Origin: Siphonodentalium dalli
Taxonomy: Eukaryota > Mollusca > Scaphopoda > Gadilida > Siphonodentaliidae
Direction: 5' to 3'
Assembly (NCBI GenBank): GCA_032622095.1
Contig: CP136061.1
Span: 259,194,077 to 259,258,076, forward strand
DNA: 64,000 nucleotides
Every line of letters starts with the position of its first letter. Within the stretch, counting starts at the first letter, position 1. Positions 1 through 12,374 of this stretch are shown here, one piece after another. The notes under the pieces are model-generated. The model searched no databases, had not been told where the DNA came from, and saw nothing but the letters and a program-made list of their open reading frames with translations. The position numbers were made by a program, and so were the translations under genes.

Positions 1-1886
1 TGTCAGTCATGAGATATAGGCCTTTAAAATTGGTGACCATTTTCCAAAATGTGTCAAAATCGGTTATTTCCCATATATCATGCTTCTGTGTGCAGTCCAG
101 GCCTCAGTGCATGGAAATGTAAAAATTGCAGAAATTATGTTAAAAACATGAAACTTCCAACATATGTTCCTTAGACATAATCTTTTCATTTTCAAATATA
201 GACCCAATGAAGATATGGCCCTGCTTAGCAACGGTTGCTAGGCAACTACCCAAAAGTATTAAATGCTTATATAAGGATGTATTACAATATTTCATTCAAC
301 TTTAGTTGTTGTGAATTGCATATTTGAGGTCTATGTGTGACATAGGATGAATTTCAAAGACTTTGTTTCCTATCATAATGTCCATAACAGCCGTTGCTAT
401 GCAATTACCCAGACAGTAAAATATATATTTGGCACTCTTCTCGATGGCATTTTGGGAAGATTTGATGGTAGATTAGTCTGAAATACATTTTACATATGCT
501 AACACATCACATGATATATGTTATATAGGGACGGATAGTTTCTACGGTTGGAAGGTGTCATTGCGACCGTTTTTAAGAGACCAACCCATGTTATTCTTAA
601 ATTTCAAAAGCATCGATGATCATAACGCAAGTTGTGGCTGATGAACAAAATTGACTATGCTGTCTTATATACATTGAATACTAACATTTCTGATGCACCT
701 TGATTAGTTGCTACTATTTTAATCACTGACATAATATAATTATTGTTTTTTTCTATCACATATTTGGCATCAAAATGGGCAAAAATTCACTTTTCAGGTC
801 TGGACCATTTTTTCAAGTAAAATGTAACTATAGTTGGTATCAATGGTGCTTATGGATTTTTTCTTTCATAAATGTGTCACACTGATGTGTTTTGTAGACA
901 AAATAACTGAAGATGGCTTACAAAATGGAAACCAGATTTGGTAAAAAAAAGAGGTGATTTTCCACATATATCCTAACATTATTCTCTGCTGTTCCGAAAG
1001 TGTAGCAAATTGTGACTCTGTTGGTTTTTAACCATGTTACTTTATCAACATACACCTAAAATTAATGTGCTTTTCTTGTTGTCCCAGTACCTTCTGAGAT
1101 ATGATAAATTCATTTTAAAAGATGCAGTGTGGAAATTTGCCAAAAACGTCTCATATTTTGAATGGAAATGCACAGAAACGGAACTGAGCGGGACCATATT
1201 ATTTGGCTACTGTCGCACATTAGCATAAACAACGATTGACTTATTACATGTTGTATGTCGAAATGGTAGCCAGGGAGTGACTGTTGTGATGTGAGGTGAA
1301 TAATGGGTAGGGTCCACAGTGAGATGCATGGGAATATAAGGAGTGGTCATGTGCGAGGTGGATATGCATACATATACATGGAGTGGATATATGGTCATTG
1401 ATGTGTATGTTTAAAACAAGAGTAGATACACAGTTATCTGTGATGGGCATTGCTTTCATGACTAAGGCACCAGGGGTAGCTGATTATGAGACAATTAACA
1501 AAACAAATGACCAAAATATCACATTTTTTTCAAATGACCTTGACATTTGCAATTGACCTTGACCTTATATGTCTTAGTCGCTCAGAGGTTCCTTGATTCT
1601 CAACAGCGTCTTTTGTCATGGAAACCTGAATTTACAACGACATTGGTCCCCACCCCACCTGGACACGCCCTCCAAAAAGGTTTCCCTATAACTAAGTAAC
1701 ATATATTTGTATAAATTTCATGCTTTAGTCAACAAATTCACAATTCAACCATTGAAGGACCCCAGATAAGTAAATAACTCTAAAATATACACACAAGCAC
1801 GATATCTTGGGGAAATAACTGATTTTGACCCATTTTGGAAAATGGCCACAAAGTTTAGAGGCCTATATCCCATGACTGGCTTGTCA
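1..1886. mobile_element. Degenerate element bounded by a long inverted repeat
   Basis: Bases about 8-95 reappear in reverse complement at about 1,788-1,880: both arms contain GATATAGGCCT, CATTTTCCAAAATG and TCGGTTATTTCCC or close variants. The two arms enclose about 1.7 kb with no convincing coding potential. This is the architecture of a DNA transposon relic or fold-back element, but no family could be assigned, and the left arm touches the window edge so the true end is not visible. The interior contains RFX-like motifs (GTTGCTAGGCAAC at about 233). Repeated runs reading GACCTTGACCTTTG also occur here and just beyond the right arm. Confidence 0.55.
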
Positions 1887-2590
1887 GTTGCAACAGTATC
1901 ACAATTGTCCGAGTAGCCTATATGCTCTAGATTAATTCCGAGTAAAGATAACGTATTCAAAACTGATATATAAACTCAGTGGGTAGAAAATGTATGACCC
2001 GATATGAAAAAAGCTAATATTTTGGTCAATGACCTTGACCTTTGTATATGACCTTGACATCTAGAGGTGAAATCTGCAGTGTCAAATGAAAGCCCAACAA
2101 GGGTAGCACCCAATATCAATGCCAAGATAGAGTTACTGCATTAAACTTTCTTGGTATAGACCGTTATATGCATATTGTTTATACTGGCCAAAAACACCAT
2201 CCGTTGCCATGGAAACACACATTTTCAATACTATGCTACACTGCCCCAGTGTGCCCCAGCACTGACATAAACTTCAGATTATGAGCTTTGAGAAAACTTT
2301 TGGTAGAATTTGCCCACCAAATTGGTACCATTTTCCATTTTTGATGAGCCTGACTCATGGGCTAACTAGGATATGTCTGTCTGTTCGGATTTTGCTCCCA
2401 GATCCCTGGTCCGAGTTCAAACAAATTCCCTGCGGTGACTTGGTGTACCATGACGGGAGTTATTGCGGCGTTAGTTTTTAAACATTTTGATATAATACAA
2501 ATTAATACAAAACATAAAAAATATTTGTTAAATTTGTAAACAAGATTAAATTAAACAAGAATTAATTTCTGTTTAATCAAAATGTTGAAA
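1887..2590. other. Non-coding AT-rich DNA, probably old repeat
   Basis: No gene is seen. The stretch has GACCTTGACCTTTG-type repeats like those inside the preceding element and an X-box-like GTTGCCATGGAAAC near 2,203. The short reading frames here have no recognisable domain. Confidence 0.4.
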
Positions 2591-2597
2591 AGATCAA

Positions 2598-2760
2598 AAT
2601 GTGCGCGAAGCCCACAATGAGACCACCGCTATATAAAGACTCTGTCTGAGATCTAAATGTGCGCGAAGCGCACACAGAACCATCGGGCCTCTAAAACACA
2701 AAGGGGCATGTGGTCCGTTTGTGGGTGGACACAGCCCCCTCCGACACTGATTAAATTCGG
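2598..2760. repeat. Dispersed GCGCGAAGCGCAC repeat, copy 1
   Basis: Contains the near-palindrome GTGCGCGAAGCGCAC together with an AAGGGGC and CCCCCTCC block. The same combination, in one orientation or the other, occurs near 45,340-45,510 and 52,710-52,990, so this is a small dispersed repeat family, possibly a SINE or MITE. The ends are not defined. A short C run (about 2,870-2,886) follows. Confidence 0.5.
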
Positions 2761-3124
2761 GAATTCCCTGACGGAATTCATTTCTATGCAAATATATAAG
2801 TTTAACACAAATATTTTTCAATCGTTTTGTAAGCATTTTCGTGACGGTACCCCGGCTATCTGGTGGCAACCCCCCCCCCCCCCCCACGTTGATGAAGTCA
2901 TGAATATTTCCCCGCGAAGCTGCAGTACACCTAGTATGGGTGTATATATCGTGATGACAACAAGGGAAGCCTCCCCTTGAAAAAGGCTTTTCATTAATAC
3001 GGGCATTTCATTATGCTTATGGGCTGCCTGGTGATGTCACATAATTATATCACGTGAATACATCGACGAACAATGGGAAGCCTTCCCCGTGAATTATGTT
3101 CCCAGTACGGTAAGGGGGTATTTC

Positions 3125-4105
3125 CTGATATTATGTTAAAGGGACACAATTTAATCACATTGGGTGAATGTTGAAGGTGAATGCAGTCGCGGGGTGTCAA
3201 AGAGACACACGGCACTCTCGATGAATGAACGTTAAAGGGACACACGACACTCTCGGTGTGTTAATGTTAAAGGCACACACGGCACTCGCGGTGTGTGACT
3301 GTTGAAGGACACAAGGCAATATCGGTGTGTGAATGTTAAAGGAATACATTGCACTCTCCGTGTGTGAATGTTAAATGGACACGCCGCACTCTCGGTGTGT
3401 GAATGTTAAATGAATAAACGACACTGTCGGTGTGCGAATATTAAAGGGACAGAAGGCACTCTCGGTGTGTGAATGTTAAAGGGACACAAGGCACGATCGA
3501 TGTGTGAATGGTAAATGGACACAATGCACGCTTGATGTGTGAATGTTAAAGGGACACCGCCACTGGATGTGTGTGAATGTTAAAGGGAAACGCCACACTC
3601 GTGGTGTGTTAGTGATCAAGGGACCCAAGGGACTCTCGATGTGTGAATGTTAAAGGGATATACTACACTCGCGGTGAATGCTAAAGGGATTCAAGGCACT
3701 CTCAGTGTGTGAATGTTAAACGGACATAATGCACTCTCGGTGTGTGAATATTAAAGTGACATAATGCACTTTCGGTGCTAATGTTAATGGGACACACGGC
3801 AATCTCGGTGTGTGAATGTTAACGGGAGACAATGCGCTGTCGGTGTGTGAATTTTAAAGGACCAACGACAGTATTGGTGTGCGAAGGGACACACGGCAAT
3901 CTCTGTTTGTGAATGGTAAATGGACACAAGGCACCCACAGTGTGTGAATGTTAAAGGACACAAGGCACTCACGGTGGGTGAATGTTAAAGTGGCATACGA
4001 CACTCGCGGCGGGTGAATGTTAGAGGGCACAAGGCATTTGCTGTGGGTTAATGTTAAAGGCACACAAGGCACTCGCAGTGTGTGAAATTTAAAAGGACAC
4101 AGTAC
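3125..4105. repeat. 35-bp tandem minisatellite, about 25 copies
   Basis: A unit close to GTGTGAATGTTAAAGGGA followed by CACAAGGCACTCTCGGT recurs about every 35 bp with many substitutions and small indels. The conserved core in each unit is GAATGTTAAAGG plus a GCACTCTCG-like block. Copies are heterogeneous, indicating an old array. Short reading frames on the minus strand rich in Cys, Pro and Thr are products of the repeat and are not taken as genes. Confidence 0.9.
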
Positions 4106-5839
4106 AAAATTAATAACAAATTAAAAACCTCCTAGTTGGGCACATGTTAATTTATGTAGAAGACAGATAGACAGGCATACGCAAATATAGACACTATAGC
4201 CCGGGCGAATCTATAATTCGCTTGTCATAAATCTCCACCTCGTGCAAGTCGTGATGGCGGCAGGATAGTAATATATTGAGTACTATAGTCCGTGAGACGC
4301 AACGGGTTAATTGATTCAAGCAGACTCATTGTGTGTGCGAGAAAATCGACACCATCGCGAGACGACTTACCTAGTATACCATTGCTGCTACGGTACGTGT
4401 GTTTTCATCCATCGTGGTCCATTGCGTCACTTCTTTAATAGGCAGAAATATATAGTGGCGTTTTCGAATTGGAGTTCTTGTGTGGACTCAAACGGCAGTT
4501 GACCGAGATCTAACATCACTGGATTATTTGAACACCGAGTAGAGCTACACTATTAAAGCAACATATCCTCACACAAATAGGATCATATTGGACCTAATAT
4601 TCACATAGGTACATACTGACGGATTGGATTCTGAAATGAGCCCATAGTGATCGTTGCCTGTTATTCCATTGAATTGCACGGGCGCAAACAACTTATAAAG
4701 AACGCGCATCTGGGTAGTTGTGTCGATGAAAAAAAGGTAGATCAAATAGTGCAAATATGGGCTTATGTTTGTCTGGAAATAGTCCCTTATTGGACAGTTT
4801 AAAAAACGCCAATATAAAGCGTATATTTAGGTTAATTAGTGCCAATGTGATCGTATTTCGTATGGAAATAGCTTTGGACTGTTTTTAAAAAGCGCTTTGT
4901 ACGTCCATATAAAGTGCATATTGAGGCTATAATCTTAGTTCGCTCATTAAAATACGCCCCTATAGTGCTTATTTTCACGAGAACAGACTACTATCAGTGA
5001 CGCCATTATAGTGGGTTGGAAATTTCCTTGAAAAACGCAGTGGGAATTTCAACCCGTCAAACATAACTTCAAGGTTTGTATTAGGTGTTCGATCAAGCTT
5101 ATGTTTGGTATGGAGAGTCATGCCACTGGGAACTAGATTCATTCAATTTGGGTAGACTGACGAAAAGGGTGGAATTTGAGGACTTTTGGTTCCAGTGAAA
5201 TCACTGAAATTCATCAATTATCGTCTTCATCGGATCCACCTGGCTGATTAATTTGACAGTTGATTTGAAGAGAACCAAAAAGAGTAGATCTGGACTTGAC
5301 AGTGTTCCCTCGAACAAAGTCATTGGAACTCTTTACAACATCATATGTGAAGCCATACATAAGGCTGGGTGAACGTGACCCCATATATGCTGAAAATGGA
5401 ACTGGGGTCATCGGGATTCAGCTTTGTTCGAATGGGGTCGGTTTTGGGGAAAACGAAGTCGAAGCTATAGGACTTAATACTTCACATCCAACTATTCAGT
5501 TAACATTTCTCTGTCCCAAAACCACTCATTGATCCAATACGGTTTATTTCAGCTTGTCATAGTAGAAACGGGATTCATTATAGTGCGAGATATGATTTGA
5601 AATACATGTTCACTTTTCCTCCTGGTCTTAATTTTGTTGGACAATTGTGTTTCCAAGTCAATTTTAATTGCAACATCTCATATTTTGCGAACAATTTTCA
5701 TGTCCAGCGTCTTTTACATCAACGCTAGTGATGAAATGAGTTGGTAAATATTGACAAAGTTCACCCATGCCGTGCTTTTGGCTGACATGACTCTATTATT
5801 TGTATGTCGTATCTCAATATCTAAACAATAGGTAAAAAT
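4106..5839. other. No recognisable gene; imperfect direct duplication near 4.75-4.93 kb
   Basis: Two similar segments (about 4,755-4,830 and 4,840-4,930) share GGAAATAG, GGACNGTTT, CATATAAAG and TATTNAGG blocks, so there is a roughly 100-bp imperfect tandem duplication. A 78-residue frame at 5,296-5,532 (+) has no domain that I recognise. No splice-site arrangement supports it. Confidence 0.4.
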
Positions 5840-6400
5840 AACTACCTAACCCTTTCTATACTAAATGGATTCTCCCGCTCAGTTATAAAAGTATACATTG
5901 GAATGGTCTATTATTCATCTGGACAGATAATACAATTGCAGAATGAGTCATGTTATATTGGATGGAAATGTTCAGATGATAACGACACCGTTTGTTGAAC
6001 TTATTATCTGAACAATTCCTAAGGGATAACAACTCATCAATGAGAATGTAGTATAGACAGGGTTCATTAAACGTTCTGTTATAACATCATATATATATAT
6101 ATAGATCGCAGAAGTTATTATTATACTATACGGTGCAAATGGGCTGTTGGAATTATTCAGTAATTAACCCTTTTCCATACTGAATGCATTATCCAATTAA
6201 GTTATACAAGTATACATTGAAATGGTATATTATTAGTTTGGGGGCATGTTCAAGTAATAAAAGCAGACACAGACAGAACAACCGAAAACAAAAGAGCCGA
6301 ATGATTCATATCGATAGGTGGGCAATGTTCAGATAATAGGTTCAACAAATGACCAATTGTCGTTTTTTGAACTTATTATCTGAACATTAAGACTGCACCC
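5840..6400. repeat. Duplicated repeat with TGTTCAGATAATA inverted motifs
   Basis: Segments starting about 5,846 and 6,167 are related: both run CCTTTNCATACT, then AAGTATACATTG, then TGTTCAGATAAT. At 6,329-6,387 TGTTCAGATAATAGGTTCAA is followed by its near reverse complement TTGAACTTATTATCTGAACA, giving a hairpin; a shorter version sits near 5,968-6,015. This looks like two copies of a small fold-back element. Between them is a short AT dinucleotide run (about 6,089-6,105). Confidence 0.55.
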
Positions 6401-7010
6401 CATTTATGAATGTTCAAACTGATATGGTACTATAACAACTATGATCCTCACAATATGAGATAAATGTTATTTTTGCATGTTGGTCGATAGACAGTTTGAC
6501 AGGAAATATTAAAAAACACACTACAATATCTAGACTATGAACGCAACTAGGATATAGGCTCAGTCTACCATCTGAAATCATGACTGTCTGCGAGTAAATC
6601 AATAAAAACAAATTATTGCATACCTTAGTGTGTTGATAGCCATTTTTTATAAGGAATAATTACCATTATACTATATACTGTCTGAAAAGATAAATGAGTA
6701 TTGAGTTGTTATGTCTGCCATATTATTGAAAACGTGGTTGAATAATATTTATGCTGTTTTATGTTGTTTTTGTCCTTACCCTGCATATCGTTTTATTTTT
6801 TTAAACCACCTTTTTTCAACATTCGACCATATCTCTCATATAGTGCGGGAAAGCACGTGTTGTATAATACTATAGCATACATTGCCTATAAAGGACAATG
6901 ATTTTTCCCTTCAAAAGTATTGTTTGTAATTGAGGTTTTTTTGAAAATTCACGAATGGGGCGCCTCCACAGAGAAGACAATGTCGACAGTTCTCAGTGTA
7001 CAAGCAAAAA
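6401..7010. other. Non-coding AT-rich interval
   Basis: No gene, RNA or repeat could be supported between the fold-back repeat and the 33-bp array. Confidence 0.4.
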
Positions 7011-7735
7011 CTAATCCTAGCTGTGTTAGCATAGTAATGAAATCTAGTCCCAGCTGTGTTAGCATAGTAATTAAAACTAATCCCAGCTGTGTTAGCATAG
7101 TAATTAAAACTAATCCTCGCTGTGTTAGCAAAGTAATTAAAACTAATCCTAGCTGTGTTAGCATAGTAATTAAAACAAATCCTAGCTGTGTTAGCATAGT
7201 AATTAAAACTAATCCTAGCTGTGTTAGCATAGTAATTAAAACAAATCCTAGCTGTGTTAGCATAGTAATAAAAACTAATCCTAGCTGTATTAGCATAGTA
7301 ATTAATACTAATCCTAGATGTATTAGCATAGTAATTAATACTAATCCTAGCTGTGTTAGCATAGTAATTAAAACTAATCCTAGCTGTGTTAGCATAGTAT
7401 TTAAAACTAATCATAGCTGTATTAGCATATTAATTAATACTAATCCTAGCTGTATTAGCATAGTAATTAAAACTAATCCTAGCTGTATTAGCATATTAAT
7501 TAATACTAATCATAGCTGTATTAGCATAGTAATTAATACTACTCCTAGCTGTATTAGCATAGTAATTAAAACTAATCCTAGCTGTGTTAGCATAGTAATT
7601 AAAACTAATCCTAGCTGTATTAGCATAGTAATTAAAAATAATCCTAGCTGTATTAGCATAGTAATTAAAACTAATCCTAGCTGTGTTAGCATAGTAATTA
7701 AAACTAATCCTAGCTGTGTTAGCATAGTAATTAAA
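7011..7735. repeat. 33-bp tandem array, about 22 copies, no indels
   Basis: The unit is ACTAATCCTAGCTGTGTTAG plus CATAGTAATTAAA, 33 bp, repeated head to tail about 22 times with point changes only. Because 33 is a multiple of three and the unit lacks stops in several frames, long frames run through it on both strands: (+) repeats of TNPSCVSIVIK within a 312-residue frame at 6,920-7,858, and (-) repeats such as LVLITMLTQLG. Strict length preservation points to recent amplification by replication slippage or unequal exchange. Coding function is not supported. Confidence 0.93.
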
Positions 7736-8389
7736 TCGGATGCGTCACTGTGTTCACTTGTTACCTTGATAGCTATTTCATTTGCTGTTATTTGTCGAAT
7801 TGAGATGAATCGAAATTTTACTTGGTATGGCATATATTTTGCTTCTGTACACAATTGAAAATGAACAGTTTTTTTGGTGACACGAAGCATTGCAATGGAA
7901 CGTAAATCTAAATAATACTATCCAATCAAATATATAATGTACAATATCCTCTGAACATGTAATATCTCTTCCCGGAAAACGCTTACAACAACAACAACAA
8001 CAACGAGTATGTCGCACTTTTTAAAGACATGTTTAATTAAAAATGGTTACCAAAAGATCTTCTATCGACAATCATAAGTGAATCATAGATAAACAGTCTT
8101 ATTTTCTGAAAATAGTGACACTTCCTTTCCCAGTTGATCGAGGGGTTAGGAAGAAGTAATTCACGTCATCATGCTCATGTGCATGTAAGGGGTTTTCTGT
8201 CACATTGAAACATGACGCGTCAGCATGCGAGATTCCAGTAGTATAGTTACTTTTCTTCATCTAGACACAACGATATGAATGCCCCATTCGAATCAAAAAT
8301 ATCCTAACCTGAAAACCTGCCCATGATGCAGCTAATCGCATCGACATCATGTATTATGTATCTATACCACGCTATGTACAGCGGAAAAT
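7736..8389. other. Non-coding interval with a short (CAA)n run
   Basis: No gene is supported. A CAA microsatellite of about seven units lies at 7,985-8,004. Confidence 0.4.
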
Positions 8390-8395
8390 AAATAT

Positions 8396-8851
8396 GTGAC
8401 CCGCCATATCAAATCCAGTCGTAAGTCGGGATTTTTTTACCCTGTGCCAATGCATTCTCTTATATATGCGAGTCGACCATAGGTCGCCTCGCATATATAA
8501 GACAATGCATTGGCCTAACAATTTTGTATCATTTATTTTAAATAAAAGTTTCTTACAATTTTTAGGACATAAAATAAAAAAAACATCCATTACCCTGCTG
8601 GGAGCCCCACACATATATAGAAGCATATATATGAGTGTCGTCTGCTCATGTTTGTCTGGGGCTCTCTATGGGTGAAATTATAAAATTGTTAAAGAATACA
8701 AGAAACAATTATTAAAATTGTAAAAATTGTTAGGCCAATGCATTCTCTTATATATGCGAGGCGACCTATGGTCGACTCGCATATATAAGAGAATGCATTG
8801 GCACAGGGTAAAAAATCCCGACTTACGACTGGATTTGATATGGCGGGTCAC
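8396..8851. mobile_element. Doubly palindromic MITE, copy A
   Basis: Terminal inverted repeats of about 120 bp begin GTGACCCGCCATATCAAATC and end with the complement GGCGGGTCAC. Inside each TIR lies a second, almost perfect hairpin with 27-bp arms (GCCAATGCATTCTCTTATAT...) around a CGACC-ATA-GGTCG tip. The centre is AT-rich with a CCCCACACATATATAGAAGC block. Direct AAATAT flanks (8,390-8,395 and 8,852-8,857) may be a 6-bp target duplication, although AT-rich coincidence is possible. No transposase is encoded. Copies B and C are at 34,899 and 38,084. Confidence 0.88.
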
Positions 8852-10204
8852 AAATATTCCTGCATTTGTGTAGTGTACTCACCTCACTATCACGAACCGT
8901 GTCAAGGGGCGTCGGGGTTTTTTCCCATTCGATGTTTATTGTTGTACAGAAAACCCTTCTTATATGTCTATTGTATCGAGATTTATTGTAGTTTGTCATC
9001 GTTATGCAAATAGTTAAACCTTGTATATTTAAAAACTGTGTTTAGGTCGGTCAATGGACTCGCGACTGGACATTCGGAAACTAAATGTAGGCATATACGT
9101 GATACGACGAATAACGTATATTCCAGTACTTTCAGAAACGTGTTTCAATCATTGCAATACTGTACCACCATGGGATGGGTGGTTTCCAGAGAAATTCAAC
9201 TTTGGCTGCATGCTTGACTCAACATTGGTTGAATATTTGCGACCAAAATCACATAAACTTTTGTTCTGATGATTTGACAGACCGTACTAAGTGTGGTGTT
9301 TTTTTAATCAAAAGGCCAACTGTCTGGACTGAAATTTGGCAATAAGTTGGGAATTATCAGCCATAGTTGGGTTAAGTTTGTAATTCCCAATAGTTGGAAA
9401 GTTTGAAATACCACTTACAACTTTCCTACCCGATGGGTTAAAATTAAACTTATATGGAATTTTGTTTGCAACATTGCATGCAATGGTGATGTTTTCACTA
9501 CCAGCACCTGATGTGTCGACAGCTGGCAGAAATTAATCCATTTGGCAAGTTTGCAACTGGCATTTGTGCAGTTTGCAGCGCACATTTGCTAGCGTCTGAA
9601 CTTATCTTGAATGTGACGCGTCTTTGTGCTACCGATGTTTAACGCTTGTTTATTTGCTTCGGGATCGACGCAAGTGAAATCACTCTAACAGTTTTCTGCA
9701 CTTTATCAACTAGATATGTAGCAATTGGATACTAGTGTTACAACACAAATGAATTTTACATATACTACTTTTAAGTATATATACCATAAGGCTATATTCA
9801 ATAGTTCTAGTAACATTATTTTTCACAATCTATTATCGACTACCACGCGTGAACTCCAATTGCTCCAATATAGAATTCATAAGGTATCATCCGGAAACTT
9901 CCAACAAAAAGAGCAATAACTATGGTGAAAATAGGCGGGCGGAACCCGAATTCGAACGTGACCTGTATTTTGTGCTAGCGAATTTAAAACATACATTCAG
10001 TTGAGACTACCTACACTGTCAAAATATCCCTAAGTGTTACGGGAACAGCATCCGTGATATTGGTCTATATTCTCACACGCGGCCGTTACGGTGGAATTTA
10101 CCGTGATCCGAGAAGCAGCAGCCGCGTATGACCAAGTTGTAAGCACCGCAGATTAGATTCCACAGACGATAACCCACACTTAGAAGTTGCGACCTGTGGA
10201 ATTT
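8852..10204. other. No gene recognised
   Basis: The interval holds only short frames without domains. A donor-like sequence (minus strand GAGGTGAGTAC at about 8,875-8,885) lies beside the MITE, but no exon with a recognisable product is attached to it. Confidence 0.35.
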
Positions 10205-10950
10205 CTTATTTGACCCTTCGTGTGAATGCATGTGAATCAAGTAACTACTCATTAGTAAATATTTAGTGATCAAAGGATTAAATATGTTGATATATATGAA
10301 GATATAAATATAATAAGTGCAAAATATGTGTAATTTATACATGTTGTGCTAAATGTATGTGCTGAGCTAAGTTTAATCCAGCAGTTAGGCTTGGCCAGTC
10401 TAAGACTTCTTATTTATACGTGCCTTCATATGATTGCATGGGAATCAAGTAATTACTCATTAGTAAATGTTCAGTTATCAAAGGGTTAAATAGTCTGATG
10501 TATAAGGTGACATAAATATGTTAAGTCCAAATATGTGTACTTTATATATGTTGTGCTAAATATATGTAATGAATGAATTGCTACACGAGTATTAGTGACC
10601 ATATTATAAATCATCATCTGACCAGAGAAATCACGATTGAATGTTATCCATTGATTCTCACCAATTTATTTGCATGGATGTCCTTTTGGGGAGTCCAACA
10701 GGCAGGCTTGGTCTGTCTGGTGGAGTTCTTAATTGACCATTCCTGCAAGCTAATATACGATAATCAAGTAACTACTCATTAAAAATTATCGATTACCAAA
10801 GGGTTCAATAGTCAGATCTATATGACAACATAAATGTTGGCAATTACAATATATGTGTACTGTATATGGAGATGAACTAAGTCTATGTGATGTGCTAAGT
10901 TCATGCATTGCATGGGTTGCTACATAATCAAGTAACCACTTATCAGTTCC
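10205..10950. repeat. Imperfect tandem repeat, about 3-4 copies of 200-300 bp
   Basis: Blocks starting near 10,235, 10,450, 10,763 and 10,925 share AATCAAGTAAYTACTCATTA, then AAAGGRTTMAATA, then ATATGTGTA and TTGTGCTAA. The copies differ by substitutions and indels. Nothing coding is seen. Confidence 0.6.
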
Positions 10951-11154
10951 ACGCACCGGAACAAGTACATAATATGTCTTTAAACCTAAAAGCAGAACAT
11001 GACCGAGTGAATGTCAGTAAAGTGGCCTCTTCTATACCTGATAAACTTTTGATAGAACCCACAAATATTTTTAAATCGGAAAAAAGTTATCGTAGCAATT
11101 TCAAAATAGTATATTTCAAGCGCAGCATTCCCAGCTACTCCTTCGCTGTGGAAA

Positions 11155-11276
11155 TACCCCCCACCCCCCCCCCCCCCCCACCCCCCCTCACCCCCCCCCC
11201 CCCCACCCACCCCCCCTCACCCCCCCCCCCCCCCCCCACCCCACTCACCCCCCCCCCCCCACCCACCCCCCCCAAG
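11155..11276. repeat. 120-bp C-rich tract
   Basis: Almost pure C on the plus strand, interrupted by single A or T bases (CCCCACCCC and CCCTCACCC types). The minus strand therefore carries many runs of four or more G and could form G-quadruplexes. It encodes poly-proline on plus and poly-glycine on minus in passing frames, which are not taken as genes. Confidence 0.9.
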
Positions 11277-12030
11277 TAAATGTTTAGTTGGGAAAAGATT
11301 CTGGAGTCTGTAGTCTCTGTAGTCTGATTCACATGAAAAAACAATAAATGCTAGTAAAATCCAGAACATGTGTACTGTACATGCATCTGCATAACACATA
11401 CTAGTTTGTGTTACAACAGTCCGGTTCGACATCGTATAACTGTCACATTGTTCTCGGTGTGGTAACTCACCATCACAAACGGAATACTGAAAATCGTATC
11501 ATACTTCCGACTTGATATATTTCTAGACTCAAAAAACATAGCATAAATGTATCATATACAGTGACTTCCCGATTTGTCAGATGACCTAGTTTGATATAAT
11601 CATGTCAGTTTTGTTCATATTTTTCCCGTAATACTCGTGACAAATGATCGTCCACAATCTGACCGACATACCAAGCATGATGATCAACCAATTCAGTTCC
11701 AATTGATCAACATTCGATATCACAATAAAGGTACTAACTGTGTGTCAGCAAAATACCTGCAACAAGTTGCGATCTGGTTAAAGTACATTGTCACGTTTCA
11801 GATGTAGAGTGATCTCCCTCGCAACGCATTGCACATTACATACACACACTAATCCTACATTAAAGTGACTTTGGATTTGTGTATTCACCATTTTATAATA
11901 TAATGCGCACTTAAGACATGGGCGCTAAGTACACCAAACGAGCTGTAACCACATACAGTGAATTCATCAAGCATAAAACTTGAAGTGATTGAAGCCCACC
12001 CCTTCATCAATTGATGTACAGGTGTTGCTC
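11277..12030. other. No gene recognised
   Basis: AT-rich sequence before the LINE; nothing beyond short domain-less frames. Confidence 0.35.
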
Positions 12031-12374
12031 AATAATGTTAATGTATGTGACTGTTTTTGCATTGTGTATTTTGTTCTTTCTGCTTAGTAACATACTTATT
12101 ATGTCCTTGGTCCAATTATGCACATCAATCAATTATGTCAACGGCTACCGATAGAATAACATTAGACGAAATACGGAAGCTAAATAGATATGATCTTGCA
12201 AAACTTCATGCTGTAAATGACGATGCTGAATCTATTTTTTCAATGTTCATAAACATGCCCATATATATCGATGGATCAACTGCAATTTAAATTTAACGCC
12301 CATAAAGCTGGACTTTCAGTCATGCATCTGAATATAAGAAGTCTGATGGCTAAATTTGATTCGTTTGTGAATTA

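Noticed and set aside
5296-5532. 78-residue frame at 5,296-5,532 as a gene
   Set aside because: No recognised domain, an overlapping frame on the other strand, and no supporting splice or promoter signals.
3125-7735. CRISPR-like arrays (35- and 33-bp periods)
   Set aside because: There are no unique spacers between repeats, the units are contiguous, and the DNA is plainly animal.
6920-7858. 312-residue plus-strand frame of TNPSCVSIVIK repeats as a repeat protein
   Set aside because: It is generated by the 33-bp satellite; equally long frames exist on the minus strand and there is no signal peptide, domain or promoter evidence.
8875-8950. A second PAN exon beside MITE copy A
   Set aside because: The donor-like GAGGTGAGTAC resembles the lectin exon 1 end, but the sequence before it has no cysteine pattern in any frame.
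10908-11279. Proline-rich protein at the C tract
   Set aside because: The proline part is a C homopolymer-like tract; the rest has no domain.
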